Origin: Ornithinimicrobium flavum
Lineage (GTDB): Bacteria; Actinomycetota; Actinomycetes; Actinomycetales; Dermatophilaceae
Direction: 5' to 3'
Assembly: GCF_004526345.1 (NCBI RefSeq)
Contig: NZ_CP038213.1
Coordinates: 1,860,001-1,924,000 of the forward strand
DNA: 64,000 nt
The translations under genes and the position numbers were made by a program. Of this stretch, positions 27,697 to 36,701 are shown one piece after another. A model generated the notes under the pieces. The model was given only the letters and a program-made list of their open reading frames with translations, was not told the DNA's origin and made no database searches. Every line of letters begins with the position of its first letter. Positions within the stretch are counted from its first letter, which is position 1.

Positions 27697-29421
27697 TCAG
27701 GTGGGGACGTGAAAGACACGCAGAGCGCGACACGCCGCGGATTCTTTTTCGAGTCCCTTCACGTCCACCCTACGCACAAGGCTCGAACCCTTGCCAACGG
27801 AAACGTTGGTCGAGGTTCGGGCCTTGTTCACGTCTGCGGCCCAGGTCAGAGCGTTGGCGTTGACCTGCGGATCGAGGAGCATCTCGAAGGGCCGGTTGTG
27901 CTCGACGCGCAGCTCGTCGTCCTCGTCGATGAAGACCTTGGTGAAGAACGCCTGGTTGCACAGGCGCCGGTTGGTGTCGTCGCACCTGCGGTAGATGTCG
28001 GCGCAGTCGGCGAGCAAGCCGAGCGCGTCGTCGAGGTGGGAGCGGGCGTCTGCGTAGTCACCGAAATGGGCGTCGATGCGACGGGTCACCTGGTCTAGCT
28101 CGGCGACGATGCGGTCCTGCTCGCGCTTGAGCACGGAGAGCGGGATCGCGTCTGCGTAGTGCGCCTGCATGAGGCGGTCCTGCTCGCCTTCGAGCCGGTC
28201 GCGGTTGGTGGTGAGGCGTTCCAGTTCCTCGGTTTCGGCGGCCATGAGCCGGTCGAACTCGTGGTGGAGCATCCCCGCGAGCGCGTCCTGCTGGGCGGGC
28301 GTGATCTGGACGCGGGTGTAGTAATCCTCGACGAGCTTTTCGACGTCCTCTATGAGCATCGCCTGGCGCGTGCAGTCGGTGCGCTTGGAGTGCCGACCGG
28401 AGCACACGAAGTAGCAGTACACGTTCCCGTGACGGTTCTTCGCGTTGGACACGATGAGCCGGGAGCCGCACTGGCCGCAGTGGATGGTGCCTTTGAGGTA
28501 GTGGCCGTGGACTTGGGTTGCCTCGACGGCGCACTGGTGCGCGGTGAGCACGGACTGGACCTGATACCAGACCTCGGCAGGCACGAGCGCTGGGTGGTTG
28601 CCCTTGTAGCGGGTGCCTCGATAGATGACATCGCCCTTGTAGTACGGGTTTGTCAGGAGCCGATGGATGGTGGACACAGCCAGCGGTTTCGCCGGCCGCT
28701 TCGGCGTGGGCAGGCTGCGCAGCCCGCGCGAGGTGAGCTCGTCGTGCAGCTGGCTGACACTCCAGTTGCCCGACGCGTACGCCTTGAACGCCCACTCGAT
28801 CATCGGTGCCCGCTCCGGATCGAGTTCGATGGTGCGGACTTCGCGCCCGAGCTCATCGCGCTTGCGGACGTTCAGGTACCCGATGGGCGCGCGCCCGTTC
28901 GTGCCGCCGCCAATGGCCTTCTGGGTCATACCCTTGGCGACCTCGGTGGCGAGGTTGCGGGAGTAGAACTCGGCGATGGTGGACATGATGCCGTGCAGCA
29001 GCATCCCCGAGGGTGTCTCGTCGATGTTCTCCGACGCGGACACGAGCATGACCCCGCACTGTTGGAGCGCGAGGTGGATGCTCACGTCGTCGGCGCGGTT
29101 CCTGGCGAGCCGGTCGACCTTGTGAACGATGCAGTACGCGACCTTGTTGGCCTTGACGTACTGGATCATCCGCATCAGCTCGGGCCGGTCGGACGACTTG
29201 GCCGAGGCTCCCGCGTCGACGAACTCCTCGACGATGCCGGCGCCGAGCTGCTCGGCCTTGCGCCGGGTCGCTTCGCGTTGGGCCGGGATCGAGAAGCCCT
29301 CGTCCGTGCCGCCCTTCTCTGCCTGCTCGCGGGTCGAGACCCGCAGGTAGGACACGGCGGCGGCCATTGTCTTGGGCGGGTCGATGAGGCTGGCAGCCGG
29401 ATCGTCGGCAATGGTGGTCAT
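27697..29421 (-). CDS. Large serine recombinase, C-terminal end replaced
   Basis: 574 residues. The resolvase domain has the catalytic Ser in SYLRVSTREQ, VHKVDRLARN and FYSRNLATEVAKGM; then come a recombinase domain (NPYYKGDVIYRGTRYKG), a zinc ribbon (HCGQCGSRL...CYFVCSGRH) and a long coiled coil (TEELERLTTNRDRLEGEQDR). The last 17 codons come from the tRNA-Val element: beyond attR the frame reads KESAACRALRVFHVPT. Fused to the tRNA instead, it would end VDVKGLEPLTSRV. It belongs to an older element lying to the right. Confidence 0.9.
   Translation of the reverse strand: MTTIADDPAASLIDPPKTMAAAVSYLRVSTREQAEKGGTDEGFSIPAQREATRRKAEQLGAGIVEEFVDAGASAKSSDRPELMRMIQYVKANKVAYCIVHKVDRLARNRADDVSIHLALQQCGVMLVSASENIDETPSGMLLHGIMSTIAEFYSRNLATEVAKGMTQKAIGGGTNGRAPIGYLNVRKRDELGREVRTIELDPERAPMIEWAFKAYASGNWSVSQLHDELTSRGLRSLPTPKRPAKPLAVSTIHRLLTNPYYKGDVIYRGTRYKGNHPALVPAEVWYQVQSVLTAHQCAVEATQVHGHYLKGTIHCGQCGSRLIVSNAKNRHGNVYCYFVCSGRHSKRTDCTRQAMLIEDVEKLVEDYYTRVQITPAQQDALAGMLHHEFDRLMAAETEELERLTTNRDRLEGEQDRLMQAHYADAIPLSVLKREQDRIVAELDQVTRRIDAHFGDYADARSHLDDALGLLADCADIYRRCDDTNRRLCNQAFFTKVFIDEDDELRVEHNRPFEMLLDPQVNANALTWAADVNKARTSTNVSVGKGSSLVRRVDVKGLEKESAACRALRVFHVPT
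27748..27770. repeat. attR: second copy of the 23-bp tRNA-Val 3' end
   Basis: Exact match to 12699-12721. It is embedded in the last codons of the serine recombinase reading frame (VDVKGLE on the minus strand), so the first element cut that gene. Sequence identity stops at both sides of the repeat. Confidence 0.92.
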
Positions 29422-29600
29422 CGGGGGCTCCCTCTCACGCGGTTCGACCCTCGCGCTCCCACTGTTGGTGGGAGGGGTGTTGATCGTGAGAGCAGCCGGT
29501 GATGACTGTGGGGCGAGACCCGATGGTCTCGGTGCGTGTTGCCCGCCGGGCGGCGAGGTTTAGGCCACAACACCCCATCGCGAGGCTTGCACGGTTCATT

Positions 29601-29828
29601 CTACCGGGCGGCTTCAGAGGCGGCCAGGCCATCCGGTGCCGCCCGGTAGGTGTCGGGCACCCGCACGGCCGCGCGGACCGCGCGGCTCTCGCCGGTCTCC
29701 TGCAACGTCAGCCGGATGAGAACCTCGGCGAGCTTGTGCAGGTCGGCGCGTTCGCGGTGGACGGCCCGGACGGAGAACGACCGCTCCTCGTACGGGCGAC
29801 GGTCGGTCTTCTTGGCATAGCGGCTCAT
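29601..29828 (-). CDS. Small hypothetical protein of the second element
   Basis: 75 residues: MSRYAKKTDRRPYEERSFSV, RERADLHKLAEVLIRLTLQE, SRAVRAAVRVPDTYRA. Basic start and amphipathic helix, no recognised domain. It starts five bases after the DUF4913 gene stop, so it is co-translated with it. 29829 onward upstream belongs to that gene. The 180 bp between here and the recombinase start hold an inverted repeat CTCCCAC-GTGGGAG at 29456 but no gene. Confidence 0.6.
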   Translation of the reverse strand: MSRYAKKTDRRPYEERSFSVRAVHRERADLHKLAEVLIRLTLQETGESRAVRAAVRVPDTYRAAPDGLAASEAAR

Positions 29829-29832
29829 CGGT

Positions 29833-30390
29833 CTACGGACCCTCGTCGTCGGCCAGGTTGGCGTAGAACTCGTCTTCGGCCTCTTGGCGCTTGCGGACTT
29901 GCGTGATGACGAACTCGATGAACTCGGTGTCCCGGTCGGTGAAGGTGAAGTCGTGGATCGTGGGTGCCGGGTCCTCACCGGGCCAAGCCGCTTGCCGGGT
30001 CGGGCGGTCACGGTCGCCACGAGTGCCGCAGGCGGTGACCCAATAGCGAAGCCGTTCTCGGGCGTCGGCGAAGTCGCGGTGCCAGCCGAGTGGCGCAGAG
30101 CCGTTCTGCTCGGGGTCGTAGGCCGCGAGCCAGTGCAGGTGCAGCGCCGACAGCTCCCAGACCATCTCCGGGTGGTGGTGCCAGAACGGCGGCACCACCG
30201 CGACGGTGAGGCCGTAGGTGCGTCGCAGCCAGTCAACCCACCGGTTCAGCGCGAGCCATTCCTGCTCCAGCTCGTGCGCTGTCAGCAGGTTCCAGTTCAC
30301 GGGGTGAGGCGGCTCGGGCATGTCTGCGTTCGTGACGCGGGGCGGTCCGTCGAAGACGTCCGGCTCATCCATCTCATGCTGATCGTTCAT
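29833..30390 (-). CDS. DUF4913 domain protein
   Basis: 185 residues from the ATG at 30388-30390. LTAHELEQEWLALNRWVDWL, RRTYGLTVAVVPPFWHHHPE and MVWELSALHLHWLAAYD is the characteristic DUF4913 core found in conjugative plasmids and integrative elements of actinobacteria; the function is not known. An acidic tail (VRKRQEAEDEFYANLADDEG) follows. It sits in the conjugation-gene order SSB - DUF4913 - small protein - recombinase. Confidence 0.82.
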   Translation of the reverse strand: MNDQHEMDEPDVFDGPPRVTNADMPEPPHPVNWNLLTAHELEQEWLALNRWVDWLRRTYGLTVAVVPPFWHHHPEMVWELSALHLHWLAAYDPEQNGSAPLGWHRDFADARERLRYWVTACGTRGDRDRPTRQAAWPGEDPAPTIHDFTFTDRDTEFIEFVITQVRKRQEAEDEFYANLADDEGP

Positions 30391-30409
30391 GGTGCTGTGG
30401 CTCCCGAAC

Positions 30410-30850
30410 TCACATGCTGACCGGGGCGTGCGCCGCGGTCGCTGCTCGCTGCGTCGGGTCGTACGCCGCTGCGTCCCGGCCGACTCCATTGCGCGGCGTG
30501 CGGTCCACCTCGTAGCGGGTTCGCGCGGCGTCATGGCCGATCTTCTTAGCGACGAACTCCTCGCCCTCGATCGCCTGACCGTTGCGCTCGTAGCTGACCG
30601 GCCGCGTGTAGCCCTCGGCGACGAAGTTGTCGCCCTGCGCGAAGTTCGCGTGCGCATGCTCAGCGGAACGCCCGAACATCACCAGGTGGTGGTAGGTCGT
30701 CTCGGTCTGCGTGAACGATCCGTCGTCCTCGCGGCGGAAGTGCTCCTTGCCGATACGGGCGAAGAACCTGGCGTCTCCCTTGGCCGTCTCGGTGAGCAAC
30801 GGCTCCGAGGCGATGAAGCCTGACAGCGATTCCTGCGTGTGAATGGCCAT
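30410..30850 (-). CDS. ssb: Single-stranded DNA-binding protein
   Basis: 146 residues with an OB-fold pattern: SLSGFIASEPLLTETAKGDA, FFARIGKEHFRRE, TYHHLVMFGRSAEHAHANFA, QGDNFVAEGYTRPVSYERNG. The acidic protein-interaction tail of housekeeping SSB is absent; the end is AATAAHAPVSM, as in plasmid or element copies. It probably protects transferred single strands of the second element. Confidence 0.8.
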   Translation of the reverse strand: MAIHTQESLSGFIASEPLLTETAKGDARFFARIGKEHFRREDDGSFTQTETTYHHLVMFGRSAEHAHANFAQGDNFVAEGYTRPVSYERNGQAIEGEEFVAKKIGHDAARTRYEVDRTPRNGVGRDAAAYDPTQRAATAAHAPVSM

Positions 30851-30930
30851 GATGGCCTCCTCCTGACTCGGGCGACCAACTGCGTGTGGGTCGCTCTGTC
30901 AGGCAGGTGCACCCCGATTCCCAAGCGCCG

Positions 30931-32707
30931 TCAGGCTGAGGGGCGGTGGCGCAGCAGCGCTTCGAGTTCGTCGCGGTCGCTGCGGAGTTGCGCGGCGTCG
31001 GAGCGGGTCGGCCAAGCGCGCAGGTCGGTGACGATGGGCGGCGCAGAGCGCAGCATCATGATGCCCGTACCGAATGGCAGGGTGCGGATACGGTCTGGCG
31101 GCAGGATCGGGACGCGGCGGATCGAGCGCTGATTCGAGCGGGTGCCGTGGTCGCCGAGGGTCACGCTGTCGGTGTACTCGTCACGCTCGCCTATGAGAGT
31201 GGAGAGGTCTTGGAGGTCTCGGCTGTTGGATGCGCCGCCGAGGATGATCTTGACGATGCTGGCGTCCCAGATCGCGCCGGCCTGGTGTTCGCTCCACCTG
31301 TCGCGGGCTTGGGCGAGGGACTGCAAGACCGGCATCGTTGTGATCCCGGTGCCGCCGCCTTCGGCCATGAGGGTCGGCAGTGACGGCAGCGGGGCGAGAT
31401 TGCCGATCTCGTCGAGCGCGAGGAGCAGTGGCGGGTCGAGCCGTGCTCCGGGTGAGCGGGCGGCGAGTCGGCGGGCCATTTCGATGAGGTCTTCGACGAA
31501 CGCTGCGACCAGCGATGCGGAGGCTCCTGCTCCGGCACCGGTGGCGAGGAGGTAGAGGGTGCCTTGCTCGGTGAGGAAGGTCTCGGGGTCGAAATGTTCG
31601 TGCGGGCCTGGCGTGACGGCATCGAGCACGCGCGGGTCGGCCAGTGCGGCGAGGGCGAGGGAGACGCCTTGCCAGATGCTGTCGCGGGTCTTGGGGTCGG
31701 CGTCGATCATCGCGGCCAGGGAGTCGTCCCAGCCCATCGCCGCGTTCGGGTGCGAGTTGAGGATCGCGACGGCCTCCGACGCCGCGCTGGGATCAAGAGT
31801 CCACCGGAACAGCTCAACGGGCGAGCGGCCGTCGAGCGGCGGCGTGCAGCAGGCTCTGGAGTGCGGTGCGGGTCTTGCCCTCCCAGAACCCGCCGGACTC
31901 GACTCCTCCGGCGGACAGCCCGGTCGCGGCGGCGAGGCCGTTGGCGCGGATCATCGCGGTCAGCGGATCGTCGCAGCCGCGAATGGGTGACCATCGGAGC
32001 CCGGCGGGGATGCCTTCGGCGAGGTGTTGGGGGTCGAACACGGCGACCGGTCCGCCCTTGCGGCGTCGTGCGCGGAGGGTCGCGGTGAGGTTGTCGGGTC
32101 TCGTGCTGGTGGTGACGACCGCGCCGGGTGCGTCGAGGATCGTGTTGATGACGACGTGCAGGCCCTTGCCTGAGCGGGGTGGGCCGATCAGCAGGATCGA
32201 GTCTTCGACCGATGCCCAGACCTTCGTGCCACGGCTGGCACCGAGGAGGTAGCCGACGTCCTGTGGTGCTGGTGTCTGCAAGGAGGGTCGCAGGGTGGCG
32301 GCGCGGTGAAGTAACGCTTTCGCGGATGCTGCGGTCTTGACCTCGTGGCTTGTCGCGATCCCGGCGAGTCGGTGCGGGTCGGTCTCGGTCTTCCGCGTGT
32401 GGCGGCGTAGCACGATCCACACCCAGACGATCCCGGTGGCGAGTCCGCCGAGCAGTGCCGCGCTGACGAGCCAGTAGGCGACCGGGTTGAGACCGTCGGC
32501 ACCGAGCGCGGTTGCCGGGTCGCCGGGGTTGAACAGCACGGCGAGTCCCGCCGCTGCGCCGGCGTCTGGCTGGGGTGTGCCGGTGAGGAACGCGGCGACA
32601 CTGCCACCGGCGCGGAGAACGAGGGCGATCCCGAACATGCCGATCAGCCCAATGAGGGCGGCATTGGTGAGTTCGTCGCCCATGCCTCCGGCTTGCCGCT
32701 GGTTCAT
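30931..32707 (-). pseudogene. Type IV coupling protein (VirD4/TraG/TraD), frame broken in the middle
   Basis: Two N-terminal membrane helices (IGLIGMFGIALVLRAGG and YWLVSAALLGGLATGIVWVW), Walker A LIGPPRSGKG near residue 174, then LLHAAARRPLAR and stop. One base over, near 31838, the sense continues as DGRSPVELFRWTLDPSAAS and carries Walker B LLLALDEIGNLAPLPSLP, GGTGITTMPVLQSLAQARD and PPDRIRTLPFGTG. A single missing base in GCCGCCGCTCGACGG splits it. Such proteins feed relaxase-DNA complexes into the conjugation channel. Confidence 0.85.
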
Positions 32708-33252
32708 GTCAGCCGCCGCACCGCGAGCGTGCCCGAGATGCGCCCGAACAGGATCACCTCGTGTGTGCCGTCGGGTAGGTCGTCGAGGTCGATGAGCGTC
32801 CGCGCTTCGCCGGTTCCGGTGGCGTCGGTGTGGGAGGCGATCGTCGCGACGGCGACATCCTCGCCAGGCACGAACCCGTGAGCCGTGATCTCAGCCAAGC
32901 GCGGCACCCGTCGGGCGTGACGACTCCGGCGAGTCTCCGGCACAGGGTTCTGGGACGGTGCCACGGCGCGTCGTGGCTTGCGGGTGCGGAGGATGTCGGT
33001 GAAGACGCTGCCATCGTTCTCGCGCACCTCGACCCGGACCGCGATGGTGCGGTCCTTGGTGATGGCGTCCATGAGCGGCCCGAACGTCGCCCGCGTCCAA
33101 GCGCTCCCGTCCGGCGACGCGAACGGTGTTCCATCGACTGTCGCGGTGAGGGTGCCGTCTTCTGCGACGGTGACGAGGACGTGCGGCAACTCGACAGGAG
33201 CCGTCGTTTCGTCGTCGCCCGGGCCGGATCGGCGCGGGCCGGTGAGGTTCAT
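32704..33252 (-). CDS. Hypothetical protein preceding the coupling-protein gene
   Basis: 182 residues starting MNLTGPRRSGPGDDETTAPV, with ELPHVLVTVAEDGTLTATVD, FGPLMDAITKDRTIAVRVEV and TLIDLDDLPDGTHEVILFGR. Mostly beta structure; no signal or membrane segment. Its stop overlaps the start of the coupling protein (ATGA), so the two are translationally coupled. No family recognised with certainty. Confidence 0.65.
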   Translation of the reverse strand: MNLTGPRRSGPGDDETTAPVELPHVLVTVAEDGTLTATVDGTPFASPDGSAWTRATFGPLMDAITKDRTIAVRVEVRENDGSVFTDILRTRKPRRAVAPSQNPVPETRRSRHARRVPRLAEITAHGFVPGEDVAVATIASHTDATGTGEARTLIDLDDLPDGTHEVILFGRISGTLAVRRLT

Positions 33253-33319
33253 CGGCTGGCCGTTCCGACAGTGGTCGGGGTGCCGAGGGTGTGGCGTAGG
33301 TGCAGGCTCATACCGGGCA

Positions 33320-33460
33320 GGTGCGCACGCTACCGCCGCCGAGGTCCGCGCGACCGGTGGGGACCCGCGTCGCCTCACCGACTTGTTCGGGTTGAGTATC
33401 GAGGGCACCACCTGCTACGTCGACACCCTCGAACACCCCGACCTGACGACGCCCACGTAG
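33320..33460 (+). pseudogene. C-terminal fragment of a site-specific integrase
   Basis: The plus frame GDPRRLTDLFGLSIEGTTCY then VDTLEHPDLTT resembles the closing segment of actinobacterial tyrosine-type integrases (a short helix-turn-helix-like LTDLFGLS followed by RY..T..HPDL). Only about 45 codons remain, with nothing matching upstream. It marks a junction between the conjugation genes and the following antiporter. Confidence 0.45.
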
Positions 33461-33487
33461 AACTCCGAGAACAGGCCCGATCGTCGG

Positions 33488-33931
33488 CTAAGCGAAGATG
33501 CTGAGGCCGTAGAGCACGAACACGAACAGGTGGGCTGCTCCGTGGAGCGCGGTCATGCGTTTCGAGCTGAAAGTGGTCAGGCTCAGCAGCAGGCTCACCC
33601 CGAGCAGGAGCAGATTCACCGGGCTTTCGGCGAGGATCACGGTCTGCCCGGTGAACAAGCCGATCGCGAGCACCACCGGCAGGGTCAGCCCCACGCAGGA
33701 CACGAGTGCTCCGTGGGCGAGGTTCGTCACCCGTTGCGCTTCACCCATCCAGGCGGCGCGGACGTTGGTGATCGCTTCGGGGAGGAACACGATCATCGCG
33801 ATGAGGATGCCCGAGAGCGCGATCGGGGCGCCGAGCCGGTCCAGGCCGTCGTCGAGGAAGACGGCCATGTCGTGGGAGAGCAGCACGATCGGGATCACCG
33901 TGGCCAGCAGCACGAGCACTCGCGCGATCAC
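33488..33931 (-). pseudogene. ChaA-like Ca2+/H+ antiporter, C-terminal half
   Basis: 147 residues: VIARVLVLLATVIPIVLLSH, then FLPEAITNVRAAWMGEAQRV (the alpha-2 repeat of the CaCA family, with its acidic residue), TNLAHGALVSCVGLTLPVVL and three more hydrophobic helices. Its GTG start overlaps the stop of the N-terminal half by four bases, and adding one base would join the two into one protein of the usual ChaA length (about 415 residues here). Confidence 0.75.
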
Positions 33932-34734
33932 CTCGGCTGGTGCTCACGCAGCACGACCGTGGGGGGGGTGACGGCGGGCCGTGGCTTCGTCTCGCCGGTA
34001 TAGGGCGTCGGGGTGGTGACTTCCTGGAAGTCGGTGTTCTGTGCTCCGGTCTGTCGGTAGAGGAAGAACCCGTAGAGCAGGATCGTGAGGATCAGGATCG
34101 GGATCGCCTGTCCCGGCGTGTACGCCCCGCCGGGGCCGATGACCGCGGGGAACGCGAACGCGACGGCGACAAGTACCACCAGAAGCGAGAGGTAGGCGGA
34201 GATCCCAGTGGGGTTGACGCGTAGGTTGTCGTGGCGGAGTCCGCCGATGAGGAGGGCGGCGCCGATGACGAGGGTGAGCACGATCATGGTCGCGGCCATG
34301 ACGGAGTCGCGGGCGATGGTGGCGTGCTCGCCGGGGCCGAGCATGACCGCGGAGATGAGGATGACCTCGATGAGCACGATCGACAGTGTCAGCACGAGGG
34401 TGCCGTAGGGGTCGCCGAGGCGGTGTGCGAGGTGTTCGGCCTGGGTGACGACGCCGCCGGCGCAGACGATGATGACGGCCACGATCGCGGCGAGCACCAG
34501 GAACAGCACTGGGGTGGGCAGGTGCCCGCTAAGGAGCGGCTGGGCAAGGAGGAGGGATGCGAATGCGGCCCAGCCGAGCATGATCCGGAAGATCACCGAC
34601 GGGGTAAGAATGGCTCGCAGGGTGGAGGCGTGTGGCACGGGGACGGCCTGTTCTGCAGGGTCGTCCCGGCTCATACTCGTCGCTGCCCGGGTCGTCCCGG
34701 CAGCACGTTCCAACCCCACTATTCTAGCCCGCAC
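33928..34734 (-). pseudogene. ChaA-like Ca2+/H+ antiporter, N-terminal half
   Basis: 268 residues (perhaps starting at an internal Met, MSRDDPAEQAV). It has six or more membrane helices and the alpha-1 repeat HRLGDPYGTLVLTLSIVLIE, ending VVLREHQPR at a TGA inside GGTGATC. ChaA exchanges cytoplasmic Ca2+ or Na+ for protons. The split point is a loop between the two homologous halves, so a two-chain protein is conceivable, but a one-base indel is simpler. Confidence 0.75.
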
Positions 34735-35294
34735 CCCGATATCCGGCTACTGGCAACCGTCGGCGGACGCACGGAGACGAGCGAGCCGGAGTGGTTGCTG
34801 AGATCCGTGCCCGCCCGCCCCGACGTTGAGCCGACAGATGGTGGGTACATCCGCCGCCACTACAACGCTTACATGGCCGAGGCTGGAAATCAGGCGCTCG
34901 GGTTCATCATGACCGTCTATCGCCGCCGACTGACCTCCTCGTTCGAAGCGATCAAACGGTCTCTTCGCCGTCGCCTGAGTGTGTTGGAGAACGGCAAGAA
35001 CCTCGCCGAGCTGCTCACCGACGACGACAACGTAGATGTCGAAGGTTCGCTGTTCGAGCCAGAGGCCTTCGACACGAGAGCCGACCGCCTCCGTGACGAA
35101 ATCGCAGAGCTCAAGTCGTTCCTCCAAGACCTCGATAGCATCACGGGCGAAGACAGCAAAGCGAGCAAACTTGTTGCCGACGTGACCGAGGCTCTGAACA
35201 CGTACTCCTCTGTCGTCGTCTTCACCCAGTACGCCGACACGATGGACTACGTCCGCGAGCGGCTTCTCACAGCGGGGTACCGCCGCCTCGGCTG

Positions 35295-36701
35295 GGGTCT
35301 GTCCGATGAACGGTGTTTCTGGCGTTCATCTCAGAGGTTCTCCGCGGCCGGCATGCGGTCGGCGAAGGTGACGGCGAAAGCGTTGAGCGCGGGCTTCCAC
35401 CGCATGGTCCATCGTGCCTGCCCCGTGCCCTTGGGGTCCAGCCCGCGGGTCACCAGGTAGAGGCACTTCAGGGCGGCCTGTTCGGTCGGGAAGTGCCCGC
35501 GCACGGTGACCGCGCGCCGGTACCTGGCGTGCAGGGACTCGATGGCGTTGGTGGAGAACAGCACGCGGCGGATCTCCACGTCGTAGGCCAGGAAGGGGAT
35601 GAACTCCTCCCACGCTGCTCTCCACATCTTGGGGATGGCTGGGTAGGGCTTGCCCCATTTTTCCTCGAGCTCCTCGAACGCCGCCCACGCCGCCTCGACC
35701 GAGGGGGCGGTGTAGATGCGGCGCAGGTCCTTGGACAGCTGGTCCCAGTACTTCCGGCTGGCGTAGCGCAGCGTCGCCCGGATGAGGTGGATCACGCAGG
35801 CCTGCACGATCGCCTGCGGGAAGACGGCGTTGACGCTGTCGGGCAGTCCTTTGAGGCCGTCGCAGACGATGAAGAACACGTCGGCCACGCCGCGGTTCTT
35901 CAGGTCGGCCAGCACATTCATCCAGAACTTCGCCGACTCACCACCGCCCTGCCCTGCCCACAGCCCGAGGACGTCTCGCCGGCCGTTCAGGTCGACACCG
36001 ATCGCGGCGTAGAAGGGCTGGTTGCCGACCTGCCCGTCGCGCACCTTGACGTAGATCGCATCGATGAAGATGGCCGCGTACACCGGTTGCAGCGGACGGG
36101 AGGACCAGGCGGCCATCTCCTCCAGCACCTTGTCCGTGATCCTCGAGACCGTGTCCTTGCTGATACTGGCGCCGTACACCTCGTGGAAGTGCGCGCTGAT
36201 CTCACCGGTGGTCAGGCCCTTGGCGAACAGGCTGATCGCGACCGCGTCCACGTCCGAAAGCCGCCGTTGTCGCTTCTTGACGATGACCGGCTCGAACGTG
36301 CCGGCCCGGTCCCGCGGGACGGCGATCGTCACCTCCCCGGCGGCGTCAGTGAGGACCGTCTTGGGGCGGGTGCCGTTGCGGATGTTGCCGTTCCCGGCGG
36401 TGGGCACCTGGTGCTTCTCGTGGCCGAGGTGCTCGGTCAGCTCCTCCTCCAGCGCGGTCTCCAGGACGGTGGCGGTGATCGACTTGAGCAGCCCGTCCGG
36501 GCCGGTCAGGTCCTCACCGCGGGCCCGGGCGGCCTTGACCAGCTCCCGGACCGCCGCCTGTTCTGCCTCGCTGCGCGAGGTCGTCTTCTTCACCTTCTTG
36601 GGCATCGAGCTCATGCTCGAGATCTTCTCGGTCATCTCATGACCTTCCCCGCCAGCTGAGCCGGCGCGTCGGGCCAGAAACACCGTTTAGCGGACAGTCC
36701 C
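35295..36701 (-). mobile_element. IS256-family insertion sequence, copy 1
   Basis: Inverted ends GGGTCTGTCCGATGAACGGT (35295) and, on the other strand at 36701, GGGACTGTCCGCTAAACGGT, both followed by GTTTCTGGC. It is flanked by a perfect 8-bp target duplication CTCGGCTG (35287-35294 and 36702-36709). Same element as 61435-62841, in the opposite orientation. Confidence 0.95.
35331..36635 (-). CDS. IS256-family transposase, copy 1
   Basis: 434 residues from MTEKISSMSSMPKK (a start 48 bases upstream is also open). It has HLGHEKHQVPTAGNGNIRNG, TVLTDAAGEVTIAVPRDRAG, SLFAKGLTTGEISAHFHEVY, AIFIDAIYVKVRDGQVGNQP (first Asp), VFFIVCDGLKGLPDSVNAVF (second Asp), STNAIESLHARYRRAVTVRG (Glu). Differs from copy 2 by Ala for Arg in NRGVADV. 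Intact, presumably active. Confidence 0.95.
   Translation of the reverse strand: MTEKISSMSSMPKKVKKTTSRSEAEQAAVRELVKAARARGEDLTGPDGLLKSITATVLETALEEELTEHLGHEKHQVPTAGNGNIRNGTRPKTVLTDAAGEVTIAVPRDRAGTFEPVIVKKRQRRLSDVDAVAISLFAKGLTTGEISAHFHEVYGASISKDTVSRITDKVLEEMAAWSSRPLQPVYAAIFIDAIYVKVRDGQVGNQPFYAAIGVDLNGRRDVLGLWAGQGGGESAKFWMNVLADLKNRGVADVFFIVCDGLKGLPDSVNAVFPQAIVQACVIHLIRATLRYASRKYWDQLSKDLRRIYTAPSVEAAWAAFEELEEKWGKPYPAIPKMWRAAWEEFIPFLAYDVEIRRVLFSTNAIESLHARYRRAVTVRGHFPTEQAALKCLYLVTRGLDPKGTGQARWTMRWKPALNAFAVTFADRMPAAENL

Larger units (their letters stand above)
12699..27770. mobile_element. Integrative mobilizable element in tRNA-Val, about 15 kb
   Basis: Bounded by the 23-bp repeats. A tyrosine integrase is the last gene before the right end, a MobF relaxase-helicase is next, and the left half is cargo. 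No coupling protein, VirB4 or pilus genes are seen inside, so it is likely mobilizable rather than self-transmissible. The 24-bp repeats near both ends probably are integrase arm sites. Cargo: a VOC remnant, six paralogous lipoproteins, three small secreted proteins, YefM-YoeB and one IS. Confidence 0.88.

Noticed and set aside
35313..36659. Plus-strand 448-codon frame, repeated at 61477-62823
   Set aside because: It recurs only because it is antisense to both copies of the same transposase.
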